From Candidatus Woesearchaeota archaeon (GTDB lineage Archaea; Nanobdellota; Nanobdellia; Woesearchaeales; GW2011-AR4), in NCBI GenBank assembly GCA_016184145.1, contig JACPDF010000033.1, forward strand, positions 1 to 40,540: 40,540 nt of DNA, read 5' to 3'. The notes below the pieces were generated by a model. That model did not search any database. It was given only the letters and a program-made list of their open reading frames with translations, and had not been told where the DNA came from. The number at the start of each line of letters is the position of its first letter. Positions within the stretch are counted from its first letter, which is position 1. The translations under genes and the position numbers were made by a program. Of this stretch, positions 18,422 to 28,916 are shown piece after piece.

Positions 18422-18650
18422 GTTCTGCCAGTTCGTCCATTTGTTTTGCTGTCAGCTTATGCTTGGGCAAAATTTTCCTTGCATTATCAAATAGCCTATC
18501 TAAATCCTCTTCAATGGGCTGAATTATTATCTTATTTTGTTTTTTAATTATATCTACTTTACTGCCCGCTTTCAGCTTTAAATCCTTCCTAAATTCTGAA
18601 GGTATTGTTATTTGCTGCCCTTTGCTTATTTTAACTATCATTTTAATCAC
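18405..18650 (-). CDS. vapB: AbrB/VapB-type antitoxin
   Basis: VKISKGQQITIPSEFRKDLKLKAGSKVDIIKKQNKIIIQP; overlaps vapC start. Confidence 0.88.
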   Translation of the reverse strand: MIKMIVKISKGQQITIPSEFRKDLKLKAGSKVDIIKKQNKIIIQPIEEDLDRLFDNARKILPKHKLTAKQMDELAEHEILG

Positions 18651-18707
18651 CTAATGCTTAATTAATCATTAATAATTAAAGTATATAAAGTTTTCGATGA
18701 GTTTCTG

Positions 18708-19526
18708 TCAAATATGCATTGCATGGTACTCATGCAAACTTACTCTTTTTCCTGTTTTTGCTCTTGCAAAATTCCCAAATTCCGGCATATTATTTAGCTG
18801 CTTTAAATTGAAGACAGGCCCATCCATGCATACTATTTTGTCATTGCACATACATGCTCCGCATATTCCGAATCCGCATTTCATCATTCTTTCCAATGAT
18901 GCTTCGCAATCAACTTTGTATTTATTGCAAATCTCCAGGATTTTTTTCATCATTATTTCCGGGCCGCAAGCATAAACAATTCTAATCTTATTTTTTTTAT
19001 TGTTAATTAATAATTCATTCAGCACATCAGTTGTATAGCCTTTCTTTCCAAAGCTGCCATCATCAGTAGCTATCAGCATTTTTTTGTATCTTTTAAGATA
19101 GATTAAATGCTCTTTGCTTCTTGCACCGTTGATTATTATCGGGTTTTTTAATGTGTCAATCAAAGTAGACACAGAGGCCATTCCAACTCCCCCGCCAACA
19201 ACGCATGCATTTTGCCCAATGGAGAAGCCGTTTCCATAAGGGCCTCTTATGCCTACCTTACCACCTTTTTTCATTAAGTCAAGAGCTTTAGTAAATTTTC
19301 CGACAACCTGGGATGTTATTGCAAACTCATTTTTATTATAGTAAGAAATGGCCATTGGCTTTTCATCTACATCCGGAATCCAGAGCATGATAAACTGGCC
19401 TGGCTTCGAATGAATATTTTCTTTAAAGAAAAAGGATTTTTGGCCTTTGCCTTCACTGACTACTCTGCTTATTTCCATTATTTGAGGGATTTCATTTCTT
19501 ATTGGCTCGTTATTTTGCATTTTCAT
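18708..19526 (-). CDS. pyrK: Dihydroorotate dehydrogenase electron-transfer subunit
   Basis: FAD/NAD domains and C-terminal 2Fe-2S ligands CGFGICGACMC...C. Confidence 0.9.
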   Translation of the reverse strand: MKMQNNEPIRNEIPQIMEISRVVSEGKGQKSFFFKENIHSKPGQFIMLWIPDVDEKPMAISYYNKNEFAITSQVVGKFTKALDLMKKGGKVGIRGPYGNGFSIGQNACVVGGGVGMASVSTLIDTLKNPIIINGARSKEHLIYLKRYKKMLIATDDGSFGKKGYTTDVLNELLINNKKNKIRIVYACGPEIMMKKILEICNKYKVDCEASLERMMKCGFGICGACMCNDKIVCMDGPVFNLKQLNNMPEFGNFARAKTGKRVSLHEYHAMHI

Positions 19527-19629
19527 TGGTTTTTAGCTTTTATCCTATGCTATCAACTATTTGTTATTTCATCAGTTTATTTCACATGCTATATTTTTCG
19601 GGCATCGAAAAAATAATTATTTATTACCT

Positions 19630-19666
19630 GCGTTTTTGCCTTCTTGCTCTTTTATTGCAAAAACGC
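19630..19666. repeat. Inverted repeat GCGTTTTTGC...GCAAAAACGC between pyrD and pyrK
   Basis: 10-bp perfect arms (19630..19639 / 19657..19666). Confidence 0.7.
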
Positions 19667-19767
19667 CGGTTATTATTTTTTATTTTTATTGCCTTTTTTA
19701 TTAAATTGTAAATCCAGGCTGATTTTAATCAAATAATTATAAACTTAGTTGTGAACCTTATTGTTAC

Positions 19768-20671
19768 TTACTTATGAGCAATCCCCCTTATTTCTTCCAA
19801 ACTCTTTATTTTGTTCTTTTTCATCCATTGCTCCATTTCATCGCAGACTTTTTTGAAGACGTCAATTCCCCTGTAGTATATTGCAGTTCCTATCCCGACA
19901 GCGGTAGCCCCTGCCATTATCATCTCTATTGCGTCCTTCCCGTAAGTAACTCCTCCGGTGCCTATTATGGGGATTTTTACTGTTTCATGGATTTCATAGA
20001 CGCACCTTACTGCAATAGGCTTTAAAGCAGGCCCTGAAATTCCTCCTATTTTATTTGCAAGGATTGGTTTTTTTGCATCTATATCTATAGCCATGCCTGT
20101 AGCGGTGTTAATGGCAGTTATTGCATCTGCTCCTGCTTTCTCTGCTGCATGCGCTATTTCCTTTATATCATAGACATTCGGGCTTAACTTTATGCTTACG
20201 GGTATTTTTGCAGAGTTTTTCTTTACCTCTTTTGTGACTTTTGCAGCAAGCTCGGGATCTGCATAATAAGGCTTGCCATAATCCATGTGCGGGCAGGATA
20301 TATCTACTTCAATCATTGCAGGCTTTAAAGATGCGATTTTTTTAGCAACTTGGCCAAACTGCTCTATTTTGTAGCCGTAAATGCTGCCTATTACTGGCAC
20401 GCTTAAATCATCCAATCTTTTGAAATCTTTTAATGCATTGTCTATGCCTTGTCCAGGCAAGCCAACAGCGTTGAAGAAAACAGAATCATAGCCAAACATT
20501 ACAGGATTTGCATTTCCAGCCCTCTCTTCATGGCATAATGATTTTAGTGTAACTGCTCCTGCGCCTGACTTGCCGACTTTTTCCACAGAAGCCTTTGTTA
20601 CTCCGAGAATTCCAGAAGCTAGTATGGTAGGGTTGCGCAGCTTTATCCCGCACAGGCTTACAGACAACATT

Positions 20672-20679
<8 letters not shown>
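19768..20679 (-). CDS. pyrD: Dihydroorotate dehydrogenase catalytic subunit (class 1B-like)
   Basis: GIKLRNPTILASGILG, CPHMDYG, GTGGVTYGKDAIEMIMAGATAVGIGTA. Confidence 0.94.
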
Positions 20680-22116
<1,437 letters not shown>

Positions 22117-22204
22117 TCAGAAAATAGTTTAGCACTAGGCAAGGCCTAATATATAAAGGGAGAGGTTTTAGTTTATAAGTTTTTTGGTATATTAGTAGAT
22201 AAGG

Positions 22205-22844
22205 TCAGGTTAAGCATGGTACACCTCTGATACCATTGTGGTATCTGATATTGTTGTACCAAACAGACCATGCATTAATCTTGTCTTTGACCTTATCCTT
22301 AAAGGTTCTATTAAAGCGTTCAACATAATTCCTCTTGCCGCCATGCACTTCCTTATGCTTAATGTGCAATAGCCTGCAAGCCCATGGATACCATCCTGCG
22401 CCATCCGTTATTATACAAACTTTCTTCTTGTTCTTGCACTTTGTAAGAACATCCTTGATGAACCAAATGGCTACAGCTCCATTTCTTAGCCAGCTTACTT
22501 CTATGGCTATTAACTCTCTTGTATTAACGTCGGCAGCACACCATAAAAAAGCCCACTTGCCGTTTATCTTAATCTTGGTTTCATCTATGGCTATTACCTT
22601 TCTAGCCTTCTTTGGAGTGGTTTGTATGTACCCCATAACCTCTTGCCACTTAGCAATCCACTCATTGACAGACTGCTTTGCAATCTGTATTCCTCTTGTG
22701 TGGAGCAACTTTACAATGCTGCCTTGCGTTGCTCATGCAAACATCTGCAAGCAATAGAGTATCTTATCCTCTACTGCTATCTTGCGTTCTCTCACAAAAA
22801 TATTTAAGGCAGCACATATATTTGCTATTTGTGTGTATATCAAA
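22205..22844 (-). pseudogene. DDE transposase (IS6/IS240-like), interrupted by an in-frame TGA at 22733..22735
   Basis: Downstream part has D...D...E (AIDETKIKI, CIITDGAGWY, NYVERFNRTFKDK); upstream in-frame reading LIYTQIANICAALNIFVRERKIAVEDKILYCLQMFA*ATQGSIVKLLHTRGIQ. Confidence 0.75.
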
Positions 22845-22851
22845 TGTAACA

Positions 22852-22889
22852 CCTCCTTTTGTTATAGCCTCTAGCTATTCAAAAGGAGG
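22852..22889 (-). promoter_or_regulatory. Hairpin sequestering the transposase Shine-Dalgarno
   Basis: CCTCCTTTTG (22852..22861) pairs with CAAAAGGAGG (22880..22889), inner stem ATAGC/GCTAT; on the minus strand the 3' arm is CAAAAGGAGG, just upstream of the likely start. Confidence 0.65.
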
Positions 22890-23005
22890 CTTATATTCTT
22901 AACCTGACTCTATCAAGGAATAATCAATAAACTTTTTAAATAAGGCTTTTATCCCCGTTATAGTTCTAATTTTATTTTAAAAAATTAGTTCGGGAGGTAA
23001 TTATT

Positions 23006-23518
23006 ATGGCAAGCTTTAAGCTTAATATAGCAACTAAGGAAGGAAAATGCTACAAGACAGAGGTAAAGGACCAGCATGCAGCCCCGTTAATGGGCTTGAA
23101 TATCGGGGAAAAAATAGAAGGCAATAAGCTGGGCCTTGAAGGCTATGAGTTTCAGCTGACTGGCGGCATGGATTATTGCGGCTTTCCGATGAGAAGCGGC
23201 ATTTTAGGGCAAAGAAAGAAGATTTCCATCTACAAAAGCGTAGGATTTAGGGGAGCTTTGAAAGGGATCAAGAGAAGAAAGACTGTATGCGGCCATAAGG
23301 TAAACGAGAAGATTTCTGCTATAAACCTTAAGGTGCTGAAGGAAGGCACAAAAAAGCTCGCTGACATGTTTGGCAAAGAAAAATCAGGAGAAAAAGAAGC
23401 AAAGAATGAAGAGAAAGCTGAGGTAAAACAGGAGAAGAAAGAAAGCAAGACGGCAAAGCATGAAGACAAGAAGGAAGCAAAGCCTCAAGCAGAGGAAAAG
23501 AAAGAGGAGAAAAAGTAA
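23006..23518 (+). CDS. rps6e: Ribosomal protein S6e with Lys/Glu-rich C-terminal tail
   Basis: FQLTGGMDYCGFPMRSGILGQRKKI; SD GGGAGGT upstream. Confidence 0.94.
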   Translation: MASFKLNIATKEGKCYKTEVKDQHAAPLMGLNIGEKIEGNKLGLEGYEFQLTGGMDYCGFPMRSGILGQRKKISIYKSVGFRGALKGIKRRKTVCGHKVNEKISAINLKVLKEGTKKLADMFGKEKSGEKEAKNEEKAEVKQEKKESKTAKHEDKKEAKPQAEEKKEEKK

Positions 23519-23522
23519 AAAT

Positions 23523-24773
23523 ATGCCCCGTGCCAAAAAACCAGCAGCAGATGAAAAAATTATACAGCCTGAGCTTAACATAGGCATGGTAGGTCATGTT
23601 GACCATGGAAAAACAACTTTGCTGGAGCGCTTATCTGGAGTATGGGCTGACACGCATTCTGAGGAAATAAAGAGAGGCATAACAATAAGGCTGGGTTATG
23701 CGGATACTGTTTTCTACAAGGAAGACGGCATTTATACAACAAAGCCAAAAGACGAGTCAAAAGCGGAGTTTTTAAGGAAGGTCAGCTTTGTTGATGCGCC
23801 GGGGCATGAAAGCCTGATGGCAACAATGCTTTCAGGAGCCACTATAATGGACGGCGCCTTGCTGCTTATAGCTGCAAACGAAACATGCCCTCAGCCCCAG
23901 ACAAGAGAGCATTTAATGGCCCTTGGGATTATAGGCATAAAGAATATTGTTATTGTGCAGAATAAGATTGATTTGGTTGATGAGAAAGGCGCTCTAAAAA
24001 ATTATGAGCAGATAAAGAGTTTTGTAAAAGGAACAAGCTATGAAAATTCCCCCATAATACCTGTTTCTGCCCAGCATAATGTTGGCTTAAGCTCTTTGAT
24101 AAAGGCTGTTGAAGAGACAATAACTACGCCTAAAAGAGATACTGGCAAAGATCCTATGTTTCTTGTTGCAAGAAGCTTTGACATAAACAGGCCTGGAGCA
24201 TTGCCAAAAGACCTGGCAGGCGGCGTCTTGGGAGGAACAATGAAGCAGGGCATATTAAAAAAAGGCCAAGAGATAGAGATAAGGCCAGGCAGGAGCTTAA
24301 TGGAAAAGAACAAAGAAGTCTGGAGGCCCATAAGGACAAAAATTGCTGACTTGAAATACGGAGGCGCATCTGTAGATGAAATATCTCCAGGAGGAACAGC
24401 AGGAATATTGACCTCTTTGGACCCTTCGATCGTAAAATCAGACCAGCTCCTGGGCTCAATTGTTGGGTTGCCTGGGAAGCTTCCGCAAGTGCTCTTTGAA
24501 ATCGCATTAGAACCTCATCTGCTGGAGCGCGTAGTAGGCACAGAAGAAGAGCTTAATGTTGATCCCATAAAGATGAACGAGACTCTCATGCTTAATGTGA
24601 ACTCAGCGACTACAGTTGGCATAGTAATAGGCACCAAGAAAAAAAATGTAGCATGCAGGCTAAAGATACCTGTATGCGCGGAAATAAACTCAAAAGTGAC
24701 TATATCAAGGAGGATAGGCAATAGGTTCAGGCTTATAGGCTACGGTAATATTATAGAAGGAAAATCCCAATAA
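23523..24773 (+). CDS. eif2g: Translation initiation factor aIF2 subunit gamma
   Basis: NIGMVGHVDHGKTTL, VDAPGHESLMATMLSGA, NKIDLV; ATG at 23523 preferred to the longer ORF at 23460. Confidence 0.95.
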   Translation: MPRAKKPAADEKIIQPELNIGMVGHVDHGKTTLLERLSGVWADTHSEEIKRGITIRLGYADTVFYKEDGIYTTKPKDESKAEFLRKVSFVDAPGHESLMATMLSGATIMDGALLLIAANETCPQPQTREHLMALGIIGIKNIVIVQNKIDLVDEKGALKNYEQIKSFVKGTSYENSPIIPVSAQHNVGLSSLIKAVEETITTPKRDTGKDPMFLVARSFDINRPGALPKDLAGGVLGGTMKQGILKKGQEIEIRPGRSLMEKNKEVWRPIRTKIADLKYGGASVDEISPGGTAGILTSLDPSIVKSDQLLGSIVGLPGKLPQVLFEIALEPHLLERVVGTEEELNVDPIKMNETLMLNVNSATTVGIVIGTKKKNVACRLKIPVCAEINSKVTISRRIGNRFRLIGYGNIIEGKSQ

Positions 24774-24826
24774 GGCCATAACCCTAAATAGAAAAACTCA
24801 AGCGCGCATCATATTTGCATGCACTT

Positions 24827-24955
24827 TCATTCTGTGCTTATTCCCCTTTTTCCCTTTTCCTGCCTGTATTTTTCAGGGAATGCATTGTATTCCTCTTCTA
24901 TAGCATCCCATATCTCGCGTATGTCCCTGAAGCTATGCCAGTCTTTGCTGTACAT
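24827..24955 (-). CDS. Small protein MYSKDWHSFRDIREIWDAIEEEYNAFPEKYRQEKGKRGISTE
   Basis: 42-aa ORF with SD GGAGGTG just upstream; not in the supplied track. Confidence 0.55.
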   Translation of the reverse strand: MYSKDWHSFRDIREIWDAIEEEYNAFPEKYRQEKGKRGISTE

Positions 24956-25227
24956 GCTACCACCTCCGTATAGCTCCTATGTTATAGAACTCCCTCTTTT
25001 ACGCTGCAGTAAGATTATTATTTTTATATAGCTTTCCCTTAAAGTTTATAAAACCTTTAATGTTTATATAAAAAAGAAAAGTTTATATATGTATTATAAT
25101 CTACCTTAATGCAATACAAAGACTAAGGGGTGTATTTATATAAGCTTATAATTCGTTATTTTTTATATTTTAATTGCCTTATTTATAATATGCTTATAAT
25201 ATACTTAAATTTTAATGGGTGGTTTAA

Positions 25228-26104
25228 ATCAAAAGAAGAGTTATACAGATAGCCAACAGCACGCAATTGATTTCTTTGCCCAGAAAATGGTCTCAGCAGT
25301 TCAACATCAAGAAAGGCGATGAGCTGGAAGTGGAGGAGGATAAAAGAGATAGATGTGGATGTGAGTGGTTTAACTCCTAGATTAGCAGACAGGTTTATAG
25401 CAAGGTCTTATCAGAAAGGTTATGACACAATCATAGTAAGGTATGATAATCCTGAATTAGCAATCGCTATACAGAATAAAGTCAAAGAGCTTCTTGGATT
25501 TGAGGTAATGGAACAAACTAAAGATACTATAATAATCAACAGCATATCCCAAAAGCTTAACATCGATTTCGACTCCAGCCTGAGGAAATCTTTTTTAATA
25601 ACATTGGACATGGCAAATACGTGCCTAGAAGCATTTTCCAAAGGCGACAAGAAAACTCTGGAAAATCTCTACCATAAGGATTTTGATTTGAACAAATTTT
25701 GTTATTTCTGCCTGAGGTTCATAAATAAGGAATTCCACGGCAAGTTCGGGACATATATTCTTTATTATTTGATTGAGAACCTGGAGGATGTTGGTGATGA
25801 GTATAAGGCATTAGCTAAGTATTTAGCGAATGTGGATACTAAAAGAAGGAAAAGTTTCAGCAGCGTAATTGCCAAGGTAAATGAATTGACAAAATTAGCC
25901 TATGAGTTCTTTTACAAACCGGAAAAGGAAAAAGCTGTCAGGAGCATCACGCTTTATAATGAAGTAAGAAAAGAAATCAATAAGATGCTTTCAACTAGAG
26001 ATATAAATGAAGCCGCAGCATTGAATTCTCTGGACACAATAGCAAGAATAGTATACCATTATCCTACAATGAGACTGGATACATTAAAGGGTTTGGGTGG
26101 TTGA
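25228..26104 (+). pseudogene. AbrB-PhoU fusion regulator, start lost and frameshifted
   Basis: Frame 25228: (I)KRRVIQIANSTQLISLPRKWSQQFNIKKGDELEVEED then off-frame; ORF 25319 continues as IKEIDVDVSGLTPRLADRFIARSYQKGYDTIIVRYDNPEL...; SD-like GGGTGGT upstream of an ATC where a start is expected. Confidence 0.7.
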
Positions 26105-26121
26105 GTTCAGGTTAAGTTCAT

Positions 26122-27411
26122 TTAACCCTTTAAAATGAAAGAACCAACATAGTTGCCATCTGGTAGGTAACGTTCTCCATCTAAAGCATGTTTCAACATA
26201 TTTGGTTTTGTTCCATTAATCACTTGCACTGCCCTTAAAGACCTAGTAGTATATTTTAAAAAGGTTAGCGCACCGGTTTCAATCAAATGCTCTCCTTGAC
26301 CTTCAGAATCTTGCCTATTTATAACGCCATTTAGTATATCTGATGCGTATATAAAAGGAAAAAAACGATTAGGCGCTACCCGTGTTAATTCTAAAGACCA
26401 TAAGATAACCCTTATTCTGCGAGGCTCTGTCCATGGATCCCTTTCATAAATTCCATCTGTATGTTTTGCAAAAATTACTTTGTATAATTTTTGTTTTTCT
26501 CCTGTCGCAAGGGTATGTGTATCTGACTCATGCTCCAGTAAATATGGCAAACCACTTAAAGATATAACGGGGATTTTGTCTGTCAGATATTCTCTACTAA
26601 AGCTCATATTTTTCATCTTTTCTGGTGGGACATATTCTGCTACATTTCCAAGAATTTCTACTATGCGCCTTGCCTGCGTCTGTAAAATTTCTCCTGATGC
26701 TGGGGATGTTCCGTATGTAGCGCTAAGATCTTTCTCTATATCATGTGAGGGGCCGCCTCCTGATGTTAACATTATAGGATAGCCTGCATTGTGGAGAGAA
26801 TTTACTTTGCTAACTAAATTCATTAAAACGTCAGGATTTTTTTTATAAAGATCAAAAATACTCCCGCCTATTTTTATAAGGGAAGGTTGGCTCAAATATG
26901 ATTCTATATGTTTAGCCAATCTCGCAACTAACTTTTTATATTCTGTACCTCTGTCAGAACCTTCTTCTGGCCTGTTATATTTAGGAACCAAATGCTTATT
27001 AATAGAGGATTGTAATGGCAGCATCTGAGGGCTAGACATCGCAGATTGACTGAGTAACAAAACTAGTTCGCTGTCAGGGAATTTCTCCCTAAGAGCCTTT
27101 ATCTTTCCCCTAACAGCAGAATAGTTTCCCAAACCTTGAGTATCAACAAAGTAAAAATTTTGAGGATTGTAATCACTTGCCACATCATCTATAGTTAAAT
27201 TTCTAACATCAAAATCCCTCTTGATCAACTCACCACCAAGAGTTTCTATTAAGGCAGAATCAGGACTGATAATGCCGACTTTATTTCTTTTTCTCGGACT
27301 ATGTCCATTATTTAGTTTAGGCTCTAAATGAGAAGTGTTGGTACCGTTTCTACCATTTACACCATTGGCACCGTTCCCGTTAGCTAACATTTGTCCTGCT
27401 TGTTCTATCAT
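26122..27411 (-). CDS. Amino-acid-kinase superfamily protein (UMP kinase/MoSto-like) with N-terminal receiver-like domain
   Basis: SLIKIGGSIFDLY..., PIMLTSGGGPSHDIEKDL, VIFAKHTDGIYERDPW; N-terminal KVGIISPDSALIETLGGELIKRDFDV...FYFVDTQGLGNY. Confidence 0.72.
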   Translation of the reverse strand: MIEQAGQMLANGNGANGVNGRNGTNTSHLEPKLNNGHSPRKRNKVGIISPDSALIETLGGELIKRDFDVRNLTIDDVASDYNPQNFYFVDTQGLGNYSAVRGKIKALREKFPDSELVLLLSQSAMSSPQMLPLQSSINKHLVPKYNRPEEGSDRGTEYKKLVARLAKHIESYLSQPSLIKIGGSIFDLYKKNPDVLMNLVSKVNSLHNAGYPIMLTSGGGPSHDIEKDLSATYGTSPASGEILQTQARRIVEILGNVAEYVPPEKMKNMSFSREYLTDKIPVISLSGLPYLLEHESDTHTLATGEKQKLYKVIFAKHTDGIYERDPWTEPRRIRVILWSLELTRVAPNRFFPFIYASDILNGVINRQDSEGQGEHLIETGALTFLKYTTRSLRAVQVINGTKPNMLKHALDGERYLPDGNYVGSFILKG

Positions 27412-27743
27412 TTTTCTCTTTATTTTAAGTTTTATTCCATTAGTCTTACATACTGGTATTCATTCACCACCTTTTTAAAAAAAACAAAGACCTTATTAAA
27501 AATAAATGACTGTTAATGCCAAGAAGTAATCCAAACACTGCATTAAATATTTCTTATTTTTTACTTGTTTCATGGTTCCGACTCTTGTAAGGCCGTATGT
27601 AAGCAAATTCCTTATTTAAATCTATCGCTTTTATATAAATTATATAATTTAGATTTAACAATAGTTAAGATTTAGCAGAAATTCATGCATAGCTTGATTA
27701 AATCCAAAAAAATTTATAAACTGGCAGAATAATCAATTCACCT

Positions 27744-27893
27744 ATGGCAAGGGGAAAAAGGGCATCGCTGGCAAGAATAGTTTATTTTGTAATTTTTGTT
27801 TTAGCAGTCGTATTGCTGGTTTTCCTGATAAAAAACAAGTGGAATGTAAATGCGGCAATTGATGATATGCTGAGTTTATTGAGGTTGAAGTAG
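27744..27893 (+). CDS. Small single-TM membrane protein
   Basis: MARGKRASLARIVYFVIFVLAVVLLVFLIKNKWNVNAAIDDMLSLLRLK. Confidence 0.55.
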   Translation: MARGKRASLARIVYFVIFVLAVVLLVFLIKNKWNVNAAIDDMLSLLRLK

Positions 27894-28016
27894 AAGCTAT
27901 GCAATTTTCTTTTTAATTACGCTGTTTTTACTTCTTGTAGAATCCATACACCTCCTATTTTTATCAAAATTTAGCTATGATTTAATTATTATGTTTTTAG
28001 ATTTATGCCAAAGATT

Positions 28017-28757
28017 TTATTTTTTGCCTACAAAGATAAACCCCCCGCTCAGCAGCTTAAACAAGCCCTTACGGTAGTCATCCTGAGCTAGATTAAGGTA
28101 GGCTTTTTTTATGATTTTCAAATTTGCCGAGTGGAACATTTGAGCAAGCTCTCTTTTGGTAAAATAGTGTATAAATGTGTTGCCAAGCCCTTTGCCGTGG
28201 AAATATATTTCGTCTCCGGGTTCCATGTCAGGCCCGTGCCAGGCATAAGTCTTAAGAACAAGCAGCGTATCTTTCAGGTTATCATGGAAAATACTGTGCG
28301 CATGCATTACCAAGATGCCATCTGGCTTAAGCACCCTTGCCAGCTCTTTCATCGCTATCCCGCGATTTTTCCTTTTAGGAATGGAGCCCATGCTGTGATA
28401 CATTAAAATCACATAATCAAATGAATTATTTTTTATCTTTGACAGGCCCTGTATGTCATAATGGTATAATGTAGCTTTCAGATTTAGTTTCTTCAAATCA
28501 TTCCTTACAGAATCCACCATGCTCTTATTATAGTCGTTGCCGTAAACTTCAAAACCCTTTTTTGCAAAATGGATGACATGCCTGCCCCTGCCCATTGTAG
28601 CGTCAAACAGCTTCCCCTTCCGCTTAAAGATGCCGTCAAGAAAATCCGTATCAAGCCTGAAAAGCGGGCTTAAATCAGCTTCCTCCTTGTAATAATTCAG
28701 CGCATACTCTTTGCTTGTCCTCTCTGCTTTTACTGCCTGCCTAATCCTCTCGCTCAT
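28017..28757 (-). CDS. SAM-dependent methyltransferase (class I)
   Basis: GKLFDATMGRGRHVIHFAKKGFEVYGNDYNKSMV; FDYVILMYHSMGSI. Confidence 0.85.
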   Translation of the reverse strand: MSERIRQAVKAERTSKEYALNYYKEEADLSPLFRLDTDFLDGIFKRKGKLFDATMGRGRHVIHFAKKGFEVYGNDYNKSMVDSVRNDLKKLNLKATLYHYDIQGLSKIKNNSFDYVILMYHSMGSIPKRKNRGIAMKELARVLKPDGILVMHAHSIFHDNLKDTLLVLKTYAWHGPDMEPGDEIYFHGKGLGNTFIHYFTKRELAQMFHSANLKIIKKAYLNLAQDDYRKGLFKLLSGGFIFVGKK

Positions 28758-28803
28758 GAAAAAAAAGTTTAAGCTGCCTTATTTAAATTTTCCGACTTGT
28801 ATC

Positions 28804-28826
28804 AAAAATCTGCATTGCAGATTTTT
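28804..28826. repeat. Palindrome AAAAATCTGCATTGCAGATTTTT (terminator-like)
   Basis: Perfect 11-bp arms around a single T; A/T-rich outer arms. Confidence 0.65.
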
Positions 28827-28836
28827 AAGTGTGCCG

Positions 28837-28892
28837 AAAATTCCGATTGCTTACTCCATGCTAAAGCGATGAGTGTGCGCAATCGGAATTTT
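28837..28892. repeat. 14-bp inverted repeat AAAATTCCGATTGC...GCAATCGGAATTTT with structured loop
   Basis: Perfect arms 28837..28850 and 28879..28892. Confidence 0.7.
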
Positions 28893-28916
28893 CCAGCATA
28901 TCAAACAGAAAAATTA

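Larger units (their letters stand above)
22204..22908 (-). mobile_element. Insertion sequence with terminal inverted repeats GTCAGGTTAAG / CTTAACCTGAC
   Basis: 11-bp perfect TIRs at 22204..22214 and 22898..22908 bracketing a DDE transposase ORF; ~705 bp. Confidence 0.86.

Noticed and set aside
22205-22844. UGA recoded as a sense codon to explain the transposase stop
   Set aside because: TGA serves as the normal stop of clear genes here (for example polB at 36495), so a point mutation or local readthrough is simpler.
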